Positions 10,101 to 17,329 are shown, counted from the stretch's first letter. The stretch: DNA of 64,000 nucleotides from Psychrobacter sp. UBA6766 (GCF_002453355.1 NZ_DKGQ01000057.1:1-64000); one strand, 5' to 3'. A program made the numbers and translations. Notes: a model not told the origin generated them from the letters alone.

Positions 10101-11089
10101 TCGTTGCCTGAGATAGCAAGCTTGTAATCTGATATAGGTAGCGCTACTTCCAATGTACCTGTAGCTTTTTTAGTAGCACCATTTTTTTCTACGATATTGA
10201 TAGCGTAAGCAACACCTTGTAGCAGCCTATCACGCTCAGCTGCAGTTAAGTTCTCGTCTACTTTAATATTAAAAGCTGAGATACCACTTGCATCAGTAGT
10301 TTTATTATTACCACCGATAATAGAAATTCCTTTTATATCGGCAATACCCATACCAACAGTCACACCTTCTGCACGGGCGCCGTCAGTACCTTTAATAATA
10401 ACATCAAAATTAGCTGTATCACCGTATGGATTTAGCTTATTATTAGAAACCGAAGTAGTCACCAAATTATTTTCTATATTAAGTTTACTGACTATTGGCG
10501 TTTGTCCACCATCTCCACTGCCTTCCTTACTGACACGAACCGTTAAGACTTGAGTGATTTCTGCTCCACTTGAAGACTGTTTAGCCGTTGCTTTTAATCC
10601 AAACCCATTAGATAGCAATTCTACCTTTTGTTCATCATTAAGCACTAAGGGATTAAGCTTAAGCTCATAAGTAGCTTCACCTTGCTCATTAGTATTCTGA
10701 ACACTAGCACCCTGAATGGTTACACCAGTATTGGTAGAGTCATCAACACTTAAACTAACTGATCTATTAATAGCCGCCCCGCCAGATTTCGCCACAGCTT
10801 TAACAGTTACATTAAATGTAATAGGCTCATCTTTTAGCTTGATATTGACTGGGTCGGTATATAATTTCTGTAGACTAAAATCTTCTACAGGTATCTGTTC
10901 ACCGCCGCCATTATTGTTGCCTCCACCGTTGTTATTTCCCCCGCCAGTACCCGGTTGTACGCCTAGATCAGGTGTAGGAGCGATTACGTCAGTACCATCG
11001 CCACCACCACAGCCTGCTAATGCTAATGCGCAAGTCAAAGAGGTAAGCTGAAATAATTTAGAAGTCAGTGGTAGTGAGCTATATGACAT
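1148..11089 (-). CDS. Giant Ig-like repeat lipoprotein (about 3,313 aa)
   Basis: Predicted surface lipoprotein of unknown function. The start is the ATG at 11089 because GGAG lies 9 bases upstream; a longer reading to 11140 has no such site. A signal peptide ends in the lipobox LAGC (Cys27), followed by Gly-rich GGG and then GGGNNN linkers. Gly at +2 suggests outer-membrane sorting. From about residue 65 onward the protein is a string of Ig-like domains: irregular ones first, then seven copies of a two-domain unit of about 234 residues (roughly 345-2010), then more diverged ones, a Big_1/invasin-like domain (about 2895-3000) and a distinct C-terminal region (about 3010-3313). Repeat hallmarks are FRVNDKNGGVI, VNVLKDSFSIQV and LTDDDG. 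I saw only two cysteines in the mature chain beyond the lipid Cys, C3065 and C3237. Giant Ig-repeat proteins of this kind act as adhesins or surface stalks in other bacteria; that role is inferred here. Confidence 0.9.
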   Translation of the reverse strand: MSYSSLPLTSKLFQLTSLTCALALAGCGGGDGTDVIAPTPDLGVQPGTGGGNNNGGGNNNGGGEQIPVEDFSLQKLYTDPVNIKLKDEPITFNVTVKAVAKSGGAAINRSVSLSVDDSTNTGVTIQGASVQNTNEQGEATYELKLNPLVLNDEQKVELLSNGFGLKATAKQSSSGAEITQVLTVRVSKEGSGDGGQTPIVSKLNIENNLVTTSVSNNKLNPYGDTANFDVIIKGTDGARAEGVTVGMGIADIKGISIIGGNNKTTDASGISAFNIKVDENLTAAERDRLLQGVAYAINIVEKNGATKKATGTLEVALPISDYKLAISGNDNKINAYGDKQTLTINANAINNKVPTNIANTKVTIKLNDTIKGVSLSKEALTLDAKGQALVDIVIAPTLSIVDRSKIAKDGISYTVTLFEPNKAITVANNKSQVEIPAAQYQIKAGSVSKPRISSFGSSVDISFRVSDKDGGAVAGETVTARLPSSLTQNGLLRLDSTTTQTTNNKGVVSYTVSIPKGLSESNRELLETAGGFVLSAKAIESSGASSNIDSKRVQITAESETILSSASAPSAVNVLKDSFSIQVAAKRPDGSTASDKAVKLTINNIPGVSIEGSEQVTNSAGKATFKVNIQNLTDTQRNNLVKNGIPYTVTLTDDDGITSESDTVSVIMPVAEYQINKGTASKKKLLSTGGETTISFRVNDKNGGVITGKEVTVSLPQDLAQKGLLTLRSAAAQVTNDQGVVSYTVAIPNDLSALDRKTLEKNGFKLTASLTEDSGVSIEQVSEYITVSADPTRSNIVVSASTMPSVVNVLKDSFSIRVAAKQPNGNAAINKPVELNISRINGISIAGNKQTTDGSGNATFTVNIDPSLGLAERRAIAASNIDYQIILTDNDSSAIENFTAQAAVPVAQYQIKLGQITSKELSSAGGTTTVSFRVNDKNGGVIANQSVTAQLPSTLVKAGVVTLDGNAKQATDNKGVVSFSVRVPTGLTTEQKTLLENNSGFPLNVKAIEASGASSPASVAIGVTDKVQQSQTVLTAQSSPKIVNVLKDSFTIQVSGKRADGSASTDKVAKLTINTTGISVQDNEQAIDNAGNATFAVNIDPSLTKEQRDIIAKSGISYTAVLTDDDGVTTQSFKSAAVVPDAQYKVSFGQISSAQLSSAGGTTTVSFRVNDKNGGVITNQPVTAALPSALVKAGLLTLDGSATQTTDANGMVTFSVRVPTELSASQKTTLEATEPFALTATTTETSGASTSATSATIGITDKAQVSKTILRTQVKPKTVNILKDSFTIQVSGKRPDSSVAAYKFAKLTINATGISIKDNERATDGSGNATFTVNIDSSLSESQRKALVASGIDYTVSLTDDDGVTTSKSNAAVEIPAAEYQINFGTLSNTQLSSSGGSTVVSFRVNDKDGGVIAGKAVTAALPEKLVGLLILDGQSTQTTNERGEVRYTVRVPAGLSAAQKKTLNDKGKFALTASIVEASGVRSEQLSAQIAISSQLQQSKSSLKSQTSPEIVNVLKNTFTIQVKANKQNGDVVSDKVIKVMLNTAGLSVKESEARTNASGTAIFTVNIDPSFTQDQREQMAKDDIKYTAILTDDDGIKEEDFTARAEVPDAQYNINVSPSSSTQLPSSGGSIVVSFRVTDKLGGVITDQNVTASLPKALTDAGLLTFSGNSSQTTNAQGVVNYTVNAPNNLNAIQKKQLEDATGFKLKAVLIETSGARTPVESQPISISASSKTTLTSNSKPSVINVLKDSFILSVLGKRPDGSAAAGKDIKLVIKDIAGLSIVGSQQVTNASGMASFTVNIDPSLTTAQRQAIAANGINYTAILTDDDGIKEQDFTANAEAPEAQYQLNFGTVSSTQLSSSGGSTTISFRVNDENGGVVADREVKAVLNKALIDAGLLTLESAATQTTDSTGMVRYTVRVPEGLSQAQKDSLETIGKFVLTAEVTDDLERSSQATSNNILITDKDAISDILLTSNSTPNGVSIYDDKLTISLTGKYPDSSAAFGKQVKLSIQNAPGVVIEDSEQTTDKAGRVNFTVNITQPLTDAQKSALLKNGINYVATITDDNNLKKSISDTITVKEPATSLYFASIVTPTISELGGEGVIKVQLLNNKTNSAAKDQEVSILLGKKAQDYGVTVSTDSSIIDFNGETTFIVTIPEGLGYEEREELKNVGINYQLSYVEKGGKYTSNIEQINIVRPAVDLTVLNNPTLINNRPYYTLNGEGDTVVVGAGISTQTTNIPISGQPVTIDFKDRSLAKLLTVNGKAGDSITSVTTDASGNVSFTVTVPNNLTKEQKAALKNKKLEAILRETLTGKTQAIEFNVQSTKAAIDLIDLTPEPLNLNGGQTQVEVIAKDSQDNVIAGQKVFLALPAAIAEQGVRLVSGKEQVTNNSGVASYTLAVPAGLTEEQKKAIGSSFFVAFSAADANGNIATKTSTVQTTNPASGTQENLSIGANKVVNIKGDTFKVFVRLKDDKNNIAGRDVRLSIDKSIQKSVTIINKTATTNSEGIAIFNVAVESGPGNSTQAEIEAGIRVTASTTTSEGFNLNQDYIVAVNTSSIDSYQILASSDKSTLTTGGDQTNATFRVTDSKGGILAGVPVQLAITNLAASGATLTTPSMVTTDANGQIDVGVLLAAGSINARINHTIDIEAKIVTPEYDANGDVTLTTRESKTLSLSAVGTKIGIEASNTKLQDSEAITITTTLIDGAGQTIGNAAMQLIDANGELIAPTAIATTNSDGQATFEVKEDQLTFDNNGNLKVLARAVGEDSVNTQRSINSIDLVKVSQAGISFINIEKLYDVNEPKEIQIQIRADNANQAKGLEGKQVELQTSLGSLITSYIGKFEDNVIVSKPIEASDINDNVITVKFWLKSELAGTAVLQAKVLGETLQNGEPRYQTTVDTRFRATTPDKLLFQAVKSVISPGGSTEVVATVKGKNDVPVEGQTVVFSRASDSSAGRLSAATAVTNSRGEARVIYQANASSPIGGVIINARLLEDNAGIGIKTTNITVSEEAVYTTLAFSNKLSSDDIYYTVRGSISVMDGSGRAVAEQEVSIKSYATEYAQGKYCLLDSTVTYQAADIKEFDENGKLISVTTPEPRSFSGKTPVPLKSGWYPTEDANYNYTLDKDTDIVVNEDKNANGTLEAINPVAIIGGTVSDDSYTFVTNNEGRADFEIRYPLRYSNWVKVRFDASTFLNGSENTQSMNYQLPTSVDDLSVNGSTLITPWINNTSPFGDGGATCTNSMSVTINENTSRTKVALSPYSPNYSVSINGENSANAPTAGFNSYIIDFGKAFELGSTVDVSNNGFGFSKTLKVE
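5100..10000 (-). repeat. Seven tandem ~700-bp repeats inside the giant lipoprotein gene
   Basis: The codons for the NGGVI motif recur on the plus strand as ACGCCGCC or close variants at 5451, 6153, 6855, 7563, 8278, 8976 and 9675, giving periods of 702, 702, 708, 715, 698 and 699 bp. Each unit encodes an A-type Ig domain (NVLKDSF...LTDDDG) and a B-type domain (LSSGG...FRVNDKNGG...). DNA similarity is highest between the copies near 7.56 and 8.28 kb, so the array probably grew by recombination. Outer limits are approximate because the flanking domains are diverged members of the same family. Confidence 0.85.
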
Positions 11090-11356
11090 TTTTGAACTCC
11101 GCTGCGGATGCAATTCATTTGAGTAGACATACACAATCATTACATGGTTTCATATTAGAATACCAATGATACACATACTTACAATAATGGCAGGTGTATT
11201 AACAGATTGTATTAAATATATAACCGCAACTTTACTGACTTTTGTTATAACTTACAACTAAAAAATGGATCTTTACTATTAAATAATCAATCACATAGCA
11301 CGCGCAATTCAGGGTATAATAGCTATCGTTTAAAGCAGCGATTATTATAAAAATAT

Positions 11357-11385
11357 TTGAGTATTCATTAGTTTTATGGTATAAA
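11357..11385 (+). promoter_or_regulatory. Likely sigma-70 promoter of rpmB-rpmG
   Basis: TTGAGT, a 17-bp spacer and TATAAA lie about 190 bp upstream of rpmB. A second TATAAT at 11315-11320 has no clear -35. The 484-bp stretch 11090-11573 also holds the unassigned promoter of the divergent giant gene and otherwise shows no gene. Confidence 0.5.
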
Positions 11386-11532
11386 TGTCGGCTTTAAAAT
11401 TTTCTGAATTGGTTTGCTTGTTATTTGCCTTTAGATGACAGTAATATCAGCTCAACCTTCATATAGTTTTGTTTGGTGCAAAGCTGCCGCTTGCTGTGTC
11501 CATGCCGCAAAAACGTGCAACTTGCCCAGACT

Positions 11533-11553
11533 GGTATGAGAATCCCTCATACC
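11533..11553 (+). promoter_or_regulatory. Leader hairpin just before rpmB
   Basis: GGTATGAG and CTCATACC form a perfect 8-bp stem with a 5-base loop. It ends about 10 bases before the rpmB Shine-Dalgarno TTAGGAG. It has no T-run, so it is not a terminator; a role in translational control is only a guess. Confidence 0.45.
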
Positions 11554-11573
11554 TCATAGATTAGGAGTTCGCC

Positions 11574-11810
11574 ATGTCTAGAGTTTGCCAAGTGACTGGA
11601 AAGCGCCCTATGGTGGGTAATAATGTTTCGCACGCAAACAACAAAACCCGTCGTCGCTTTCTACCAAACCTTCATAACCATCGTTTTTGGGTAGAGTCTG
11701 AAAACCGTTTTGTACGTCTTCGTGTGTCTACCAAAGGTATGCGCATCATTGACAAGCTTGGTATCGACAAAGTGTTAGCGGATCTACGCGCACAAGGTCA
11801 AAAAGTATAA
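11574..11810 (+). CDS. rpmB: 50S ribosomal protein L28
   Basis: Structural protein of the large ribosomal subunit, 78 residues, the usual length. The sequence begins [20 protein letters not shown] and ends with the conserved [14 protein letters not shown] strong Shine-Dalgarno (TTAGGAG) precedes the ATG. It is followed by rpmG (L33) 133 bp downstream, the order usual in Gammaproteobacteria, and the pair ends at one terminator. It contains only one N-terminal Cys, so it looks like the zinc-independent form. Function is certain from the family match. Confidence 0.98.
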   Translation: MSRVCQVTGKRPMVGNNVSHANNKTRRRFLPNLHNHRFWVESENRFVRLRVSTKGMRIIDKLGIDKVLADLRAQGQKV

Positions 11811-11943
11811 GTTAAAAGAAGTGGCATAGACTGGCGATAATTTTCGTCGTGTAAGCTGCTTTTCTGCTGTATTAATGACAGCAACTTACTATTTTAGATC
11901 CGTACCTATCGTTTGAAGACCCCTCATTTACAGGAAAGCTATC

Positions 11944-12099
11944 ATGAGAGATAAAATTAAATTAGTATCGACCGCTGGTACTGGGTATTACTATACCACT
12001 ACCAAAAATAAGCGCACTATGCCTGGCAAAATGGAAATCAAAAAATTTGATCCAAAAGTACGTCAGCATGTGATCTTTAAAGAAGCAAAAATCAAATAA
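11944..12099 (+). CDS. rpmG: 50S ribosomal protein L33
   Basis: Structural protein of the large ribosomal subunit, 51 residues. The protein starts [19 protein letters not shown] and ends [13 protein letters not shown], matching the L33 family along its whole length. It has no cysteines, so it is the form without a zinc ribbon. It starts at the ATG at 11944, with AGGAAAG upstream (TACAGGAAAGCTATC). It is the second gene of the rpmB-rpmG unit, and a strong terminator follows within 25 bp. Confidence 0.98.
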   Translation: MRDKIKLVSTAGTGYYYTTTKNKRTMPGKMEIKKFDPKVRQHVIFKEAKIK

Positions 12100-12121
12100 T
12101 TTATCATTAAATTATTTCGAC

Positions 12122-12156
12122 AAAAAAGGGTTTATCAATAGATAAACCCTTTTTTT
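12122..12156 (+). terminator. Terminator of rpmB-rpmG
   Basis: Stem AGGGTTTATC/GATAAACCCT with a 4-base loop, flanked by A and T runs, so it could act in both directions. No minus-strand gene ends close by. Confidence 0.9.
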
Positions 12157-12257
12157 ATTGCCAGTTTTTGACCCACCAATCATTTTAACCATACATCATC
12201 TTAGCCAGCCACTGTATTCCACTATTATAAATTTAAAAGCTATAACCCTGATTAGTT

Positions 12258-12569
12258 TTAGCTATAGTGAGTGGGCTCTTTATCATAGACATGGGCATGC
12301 CACTGACTCATTTGTTTTTGCATAATGACCTGAATTGCAGCATGAATCATATGCTGACCAATCGCTTGGGTATCGCTACCTAGTATTTCTTTCAGCTTAT
12401 CAGAAAAATCGATGGTCATCAGCGGCGCTTCTTCTCCCTCGGCATCACGTAACAGTAATCTACCATCTGCTGCTTCAACCAACTCAAGCGTGGTTTCTTT
12501 AGCAAATCCAGCGAATTGATCGCGACTATCGTTATCTACTTCTATTTCATTATCAATATCGTATGGCAT
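12258..12569 (-). CDS. Conserved small acidic protein of unknown function
   Basis: I do not recognise this 103-residue protein. It is soluble and acidic at the N-terminus (MPYDIDNEIEVDNDSRDQF). A middle segment reads like a short beta-rich unit (TTLELVEAADGRLLLRDAEG), followed by an amphipathic helix with several Met, Gln and His residues. There is no signal peptide or membrane segment. AAGGAA lies 6-7 bases before the ATG, supporting translation. It is a single gene on the minus strand between the rpmG terminator and another small gene, so the neighbours do not suggest a role. Confidence 0.7.
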   Translation of the reverse strand: MPYDIDNEIEVDNDSRDQFAGFAKETTLELVEAADGRLLLRDAEGEEAPLMTIDFSDKLKEILGSDTQAIGQHMIHAAIQVIMQKQMSQWHAHVYDKEPTHYS

Positions 12570-12766
12570 CTATTTTTTCCTTATTATCCCGTTTTATCGC
12601 TGCAAAAAGGCGCTAACTTCGTTTATAAAGTCCTTGTTTTACAGATTTCCGGGCAAAACTATCTTATTTATACAATGGACGCTTTGCACCGACAATTCAA
12701 GAGCTGACGCGTAAGTCTTTTGCCTAAATGCTACTTATCAACCCTAGTGAATGAGCTAAATAACAA

Positions 12767-13078
12767 TTAACGCCAATAGCGTAATTTCGCTAAGGTAAAT
12801 AAGAAAGCGACAAACATCCCCAGATAATACATTTGCTTTAGCTCAAGCGATGGGTCACGATATTTAAAAGGCAGGGCCACGGTGGCAGTGGCGGTAGGCA
12901 GGATGAGTAGCATCAATAGCCAATTTTCTATGACATTGAGCCAGCTTTGGAAGTCAGTGCCGTGACGTAGCGAGGCAAGTCCTAATAATAGACAAGCGAT
13001 AATTAAGCTGGTAAATAAACTATTTGGGAGATCTTTTGGGTAAATAATATTGGCAATTTTGGTCGGTACAATTCGCAT
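12767..13078 (-). CDS. Small inner-membrane protein of unknown function
   Basis: A 103-residue protein with three likely membrane helices: about residues 20-38 (SLFTSLIIACLLLGLASL), 50-68 (NWLLMLLILPTATATVALP) and 83-98 (YYLGMFVAFLFTLAKL). GGA sits about 8 bases before the ATG. No family is recognised. It is followed upstream by another small membrane protein on the same strand (13198-13572); the 119-bp gap leaves co-transcription open. Confidence 0.65.
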   Translation of the reverse strand: MRIVPTKIANIIYPKDLPNSLFTSLIIACLLLGLASLRHGTDFQSWLNVIENWLLMLLILPTATATVALPFKYRDPSLELKQMYYLGMFVAFLFTLAKLRYWR

Positions 13079-13197
13079 GTGAAATTCCAGTCACGCCATA
13101 GAAGCGTCACTTATTGATGAGTGATAACTTTCTAACGATTGATACTTTTGCTAACCGTCCTGATAGTATTTAAAAATAGAAAACAATCTTTTTAGGA

Positions 13198-13572
13198 TTA
13201 GCTGTAAGTTCCCATTAACCACAGCATTGAAACACAAGAGGTCAAATAACCTAAACTAATGGCATTCCAACTTTCTATATGCAAACCTTTAACCTTGTTA
13301 AGTATGCGTGAGCCTACCCAAAAAAGCAGAGGAATACCAAGCAGAAATGCCGGTACTATCATCGCAGCATGGCGCAATACATCGTTGACATCATCACCTA
13401 CCATCAGACGAAAACCATATCCTGCAAGACTTAATAACAGCGCAAAAACAGCCATTCCAATGGTAATGCCCTTGGGAACCAAGCTGCGTGTTTGCGAGCC
13501 AGATGAGTGTGGCTGATTATCGTTTACAGGTTCAGGCGGCGCTGACGATTTAACGGATTTTTGCGTGTTCAT
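13198..13572 (-). CDS. Small inner-membrane protein of unknown function
   Basis: A 124-residue protein with a polar, Pro/Ser-rich N-terminus (about residues 1-34) and three likely membrane helices, near residues 36-52 (ITIGMAVFALLLSLAGY), 70-88 (AAMIVPAFLLGIPLLFWVG) and 104-122. AAGGTGAAAT precedes the ATG, a good ribosome binding site. Neither motif nor context gives a function. It lies 74 bp downstream of rpe on the same strand and could be read from the rpe transcript, since no terminator is visible between them. Confidence 0.65.
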   Translation of the reverse strand: MNTQKSVKSSAPPEPVNDNQPHSSGSQTRSLVPKGITIGMAVFALLLSLAGYGFRLMVGDDVNDVLRHAAMIVPAFLLGIPLLFWVGSRILNKVKGLHIESWNAISLGYLTSCVSMLWLMGTYS

Positions 13573-13646
13573 ATTTCACCTTTGCATGACTTATCATCGA
13601 CGATCATGATAACTTGATCTTTCACTCTACTAGCTATAGATGGGGA

Positions 13647-14336
13647 TTAATAGCCATTTGCCAAGGCTAACTCTGCACGCATGGCACCGATAGCAGACTT
13701 ATAATCTTTTTGGTTAAAGATAGCGGAACCAGCAACAAACATATCAGCGCCCGCTTCAGCAATAGCACGAATATTATTGGCCTTGATACCGCCATCCACT
13801 TCTAATCTAATATCACGACCACTGGTAATGATACGCTGACGCACTTGGCGCACCTTATCCAAAGTACTGTCAATAAACGACTGACCGCCATAACCTGGAT
13901 TGACGCTCATGAGTAAAATTTGATCAACCTTATCCATGACATAATCTAAATAATGTAGCGGCGTGGCAGGATTTAATACCAAACCACATTCAGCCCCACC
14001 ATCTTTGATCAGCTGCAAGGATCGATCAACATGCGAGCTTGCTTCTGGATGAAAAGTAATAATACTGGCACCTGCTTCCAAAAACTGCTCAATCATACTA
14101 TCAACTGGCGACACCATAAGGTGAACATCGATTGGTGCCTCAACACCATAATCACGCAGTGCTTGACATATCATGCTACCAAAAGTTAGATTGGGAACAT
14201 AATGGTTATCCATCACATCAAAATGAATAACATCGGCACCTGCTTCCAACACCCGCTCAACCTCCTCGCCCAGTCTGGCAAAGTCAGCTGATAAAATAGA
14301 AGGCGCGATAAGATAAGGTTTAGAAGGACTAGTCAT
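13647..14336 (-). CDS. rpe: Ribulose-phosphate 3-epimerase
   Basis: Interconverts ribulose 5-phosphate and xylulose 5-phosphate in the pentose phosphate pathway. The 229-residue protein is a TIM barrel with the family signatures [34 protein letters not shown] (metal and acid/base residues), [12 protein letters not shown] and the phosphate-binding VDGG and AGSAIF. The start is the ATG at 14336, which gives the usual length and has TAGGTAG upstream; the longer reading to 14495 overlaps the gene before it and does not match the family. It follows the S-formylglutathione hydrolase gene by 79 bp on the same strand. Confidence 0.97.
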   Translation of the reverse strand: MTSPSKPYLIAPSILSADFARLGEEVERVLEAGADVIHFDVMDNHYVPNLTFGSMICQALRDYGVEAPIDVHLMVSPVDSMIEQFLEAGASIITFHPEASSHVDRSLQLIKDGGAECGLVLNPATPLHYLDYVMDKVDQILLMSVNPGYGGQSFIDSTLDKVRQVRQRIITSGRDIRLEVDGGIKANNIRAIAEAGADMFVAGSAIFNQKDYKSAIGAMRAELALANGY

Positions 14337-14415
14337 AATGAAGCTACCTAATTGGGTTTTGTAAAAAGGTTTAATGGTTGGTTTGTCTCGTGAGGTGTCA
14401 GGGTATATATCTAAC

Positions 14416-15306
14416 CTATCCCATCTGCGCCATACGCCAGTGGTGTTCAATATGATCATTAATGACCGTCTGAATAAAATAATAGCTGTGGTCATGACTG
14501 GCGTGATAACGTAACGTCAGTGGCTGCTGTGCCTTTTCACACGCTTTTTGTAGTTGAGGGGTTTGCAGTTGTCCTTCTGCTAAGAAGTTATCAGCAGCGC
14601 CTTGATCGACCAAAATACTCGGATACTGTTGCCCAACGTCTGCAATCATCTGTGAAGCATCTGCTTTTGCCCATAGCGACTTATCATCGCCAAAGTACTC
14701 TGAATAAGCGGCTTGGCTCCACGCTGACTCGCTGGCCGCACAAACAGGCGATAAGGCAGAAACACTAACAAACTTACTGGGGAATTTAAAGCCCAATAGT
14801 AACGCGCCATGACCGCCCATCGAATGACCAGTGATGCCGATACTATCAATTGGGAATTCTGAGCGCAGTAAATCGTATAATTCGTCAACGATATAGCTTT
14901 GCATATTAAAGTGTTCTGACCAAGGCGCTTGCGTCGCATCGACATAATAGCTTGCGCCCTGCCCAACAAAATAACGCTCATCGTTTGCCACTTCATTGCC
15001 GTCACTACTTCTCGGAGAAGTATCGGGCGCGATAAAAATCATGCCAAGCTCGCTGCATTTTTGTTGAAAATGCGCTTTATGAGTGACATTATCCGCATTG
15101 CAGGTCAATCCTGAGAGATATAAAACTGCGGGACAACGGCGGCCAGCCAACGCTTCATCTGGTAAATAGATACTAAACGTCATCGGCGTTTTGGTCGAGG
15201 TTGACTCATGACGATAGTAATGCTGCTCGCCATCGAAGCAGCGATTGACGCTGACTTGCTCAATCTTTGAGTTGGTAGACAAACTGTGTTTATAAGAATT
15301 ATTCAT
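14416..15306 (-). CDS. fghA: S-formylglutathione hydrolase
   Basis: Serine hydrolase that splits S-formylglutathione into formate and glutathione, the last step of glutathione-dependent formaldehyde detoxification. The 296-residue protein has an esterase-D type fold. Signatures are [13 protein letters not shown], the nucleophile elbow GHSMGG (S162), DQGAADNF (Asp of the triad, about D238) and HDHSYYF (H272). AAGGA lies 8 bases before the ATG. In many bacteria this gene sits beside the class III alcohol dehydrogenase frmA/adhC; no such gene is in this window, so the pathway partner must be elsewhere. It is also known as frmB. Confidence 0.95.
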   Translation of the reverse strand: MNNSYKHSLSTNSKIEQVSVNRCFDGEQHYYRHESTSTKTPMTFSIYLPDEALAGRRCPAVLYLSGLTCNADNVTHKAHFQQKCSELGMIFIAPDTSPRSSDGNEVANDERYFVGQGASYYVDATQAPWSEHFNMQSYIVDELYDLLRSEFPIDSIGITGHSMGGHGALLLGFKFPSKFVSVSALSPVCAASESAWSQAAYSEYFGDDKSLWAKADASQMIADVGQQYPSILVDQGAADNFLAEGQLQTPQLQKACEKAQQPLTLRYHASHDHSYYFIQTVINDHIEHHWRMAQMG

Positions 15307-15512
15307 AAGTGATATCCTTTTTATTCAAGATAAAATAAGCGACGAGTGCTAACTATTAGTCATTACCATTTAGTATTACCACTAAAGCAATAAGGTAGAG
15401 ACAATCAGTTAAAGACGCTTGTTTAAAGACAGTCAGACACTCAATCGTAGCATTTTAAAAATTCAAAAAGCGCTTCATCAGTGGTAACGCAAGCTATATT
15501 GACCAGCCTACA

Positions 15513-16985
15513 TCAATCATTTTCAGGCACGTTATCGATTGCGCTTGAGGTATCAGGATATTGGGCAACCTTAACAGAATTCGGCCGATTAGTCATATTA
15601 GCGAGTGACGGCCGTGTTTTATCAAACAACACTTGCTCAAATGCGGGCAAAGCGGTTTCCATTAAACTACCGATGACCATTTGTGGCTCCGATGGTTCAA
15701 ATCCCATATAAAGCTCACGCTCATGAACGCGATATGCAGCGTCCTTAAAAGCATCAGAGAAACTGGTGTTTTCACGCAAACTTTCGGCAAAGAAAGCCTG
15801 ACCAAAATATGTCATCTCAGCACTATTGGTACACCCAAACGACATCTTGTCAGCGGCGGAGGCAGTAATAATGACCGTCGTTGGCGACGCTAATTCATCG
15901 ATAAATGAACCTGAATAACAGGCGGATACCACAATCACGCGCCAGCGGATTCCCGAGGTATCCAACGCTTCACGCAACCATGTGGCATCTAAATTATCCA
16001 TTGCCAACGGCGGATTTGCCAGTTGGACGATATTTTCATTACCGTGTGACGATAGTGTAAGAAATAATACATCTTCATCGGCATTCATCTGCTGACCAAT
16101 AGTTTTCAGGCCGCGCAAAATACTGGTCTTCGTCGCAATTGGCTCATCTAACCACGTATAGTTATTATTTATCAATGCCAGCGAGTGACCACTGGTACCA
16201 AAGCGCACATCAAACAATTCACGTACTTTGTTAATCTCAGAACGAAAGACGTCTTGACCAGAAAATCCTGCCACACCCATAAAATACCAGTCACTTTTGC
16301 CCGGTATACTAGGATCAATACGGTCTAAAGCTTCCTGCAATAATCGCGGCTGCTCATATAGAGCCGCTTCTTCTAATATTGGCTCAATAGGGATTTGCTT
16401 AAATATGGGCTGGTCCGCAACATTGCGTTGCCAAATGGTCAATAATGCCACTGCCCCTATTAAGACGATAATTCGCTCCCACCAAGAGATGCGCAGGCGA
16501 CGAAAAAATATCCATAATAAAGCCAGGGTTTGCCATAAAAACAGCACTAAAAATAAAATGGGTAAAAAAGAGTAGCTCCAACTGGGCAGCCAACCATAAC
16601 TACCAAAAAACTGCACAAGGCTTTGCAGTAACGCCGATAGTGTATCGGCGACTAGCCATAGAATGACAGGCACAAAAACCAGCGCTTGATTGCCAGCGCG
16701 GCGTGCCAAAATAATACCGCTCAATAGAATAATCATCGGCCAAATTAAATAGCTGACCAATCCTTGCTCATTAAAGACGCTACCGTTTGCCGCGGCCAAC
16801 CATGAAAATAGAACATTACTACCCAGCGCTAGTAGCGCGAATACGGCAAACTGGATAAAGGTAGGTTTTACCCAAGAAAATGCCCGCGTCGACCCGACTA
16901 GCATCCATAGGGTCGCAATGATATTAGCAGCGAAATTGAGCGAAAAGCGCTGAAGCGATACGGTTTTTAATGACGCAAGTGACAA
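15513..16985 (-). CDS. Membrane-anchored C13-family (legumain/caspase-like) cysteine peptidase
   Basis: A 490-residue protein in two parts. Residues 1 to about 185 hold roughly five or six hydrophobic helices. Residues about 230-440 form a caspase-hemoglobinase fold of peptidase family C13, with the catalytic His in SSHGNEN (H314) and Cys in VSACYSGSF (C356). Family members include legumain and the GPI transamidase subunit; bacterial substrates are unknown. The start is a TTG at 16985 with GAGG 9 bases upstream. The C-terminal 50 residues are polar and low in complexity. No neighbour suggests a partner, and no inhibitor or toxin-like gene lies beside it. The fold assignment is firm; substrate and topology are not known. 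Confidence 0.88.
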   Translation of the reverse strand: MSLASLKTVSLQRFSLNFAANIIATLWMLVGSTRAFSWVKPTFIQFAVFALLALGSNVLFSWLAAANGSVFNEQGLVSYLIWPMIILLSGIILARRAGNQALVFVPVILWLVADTLSALLQSLVQFFGSYGWLPSWSYSFLPILFLVLFLWQTLALLWIFFRRLRISWWERIIVLIGAVALLTIWQRNVADQPIFKQIPIEPILEEAALYEQPRLLQEALDRIDPSIPGKSDWYFMGVAGFSGQDVFRSEINKVRELFDVRFGTSGHSLALINNNYTWLDEPIATKTSILRGLKTIGQQMNADEDVLFLTLSSHGNENIVQLANPPLAMDNLDATWLREALDTSGIRWRVIVVSACYSGSFIDELASPTTVIITASAADKMSFGCTNSAEMTYFGQAFFAESLRENTSFSDAFKDAAYRVHERELYMGFEPSEPQMVIGSLMETALPAFEQVLFDKTRPSLANMTNRPNSVKVAQYPDTSSAIDNVPEND

Positions 16986-17277
16986 AGACTTAGACCTCTA
17001 GCCAGTCGAGAGAAATAACGCCAATCAATGATAAGGAATTTTGCTGCGCATATTTTTATGCCTGCCCCTGAATATAGCTCAGTCTGCATTTTTATGGGGT
17101 TCTTCGGCAGCAATTCTATCATTAACGGGCGATAAAATAGGATTGAAAAGCAAGAAACCTAGCTTAATAGCTTAACTCGCTAATCTATCACAATTGTAAC
17201 GGATTGTCGGTCAAGAGGATAAGGCTGATTTGTAAAATATACTCAAAAATCTCTCTAAACGCTTATCAAAATTTCAT
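16986..17277. other. Intergenic region between htpG terminator and C13 peptidase gene
   Basis: This stretch holds the TTG-start ribosome binding site of the C13 peptidase gene and presumably its promoter. I see no convincing -35/-10 pair, no gene and no repeat. Confidence 0.5.
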
Positions 17278-17316
17278 TAAAAAAAGGAGGCCTCAGAATA
17301 AAGACCTCCTTTTTAT
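17278..17316 (-). terminator. Terminator of htpG
   Basis: Minus-strand hairpin with stem AAAGGAGG/CCTCCTTT and an 11-15 base loop, followed by a long T run, 14 bp past the htpG stop codon. Confidence 0.88.
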
Positions 17317-17329
17317 TAAACAGCAAATA

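Noticed and set aside
12258..13572. The three small genes as a toxin-antitoxin or defence cassette
   Set aside because: No toxin, antitoxin or DNA-binding motif, no tight overlaps, and base composition like the core genes around them.
15685..15705. GGTTCAAATCCC, which looks like a tRNA T-arm
   Set aside because: It lies in frame inside the C13 peptidase gene (codons for EPSEPQM) and there is no acceptor stem or anticodon arm around it.
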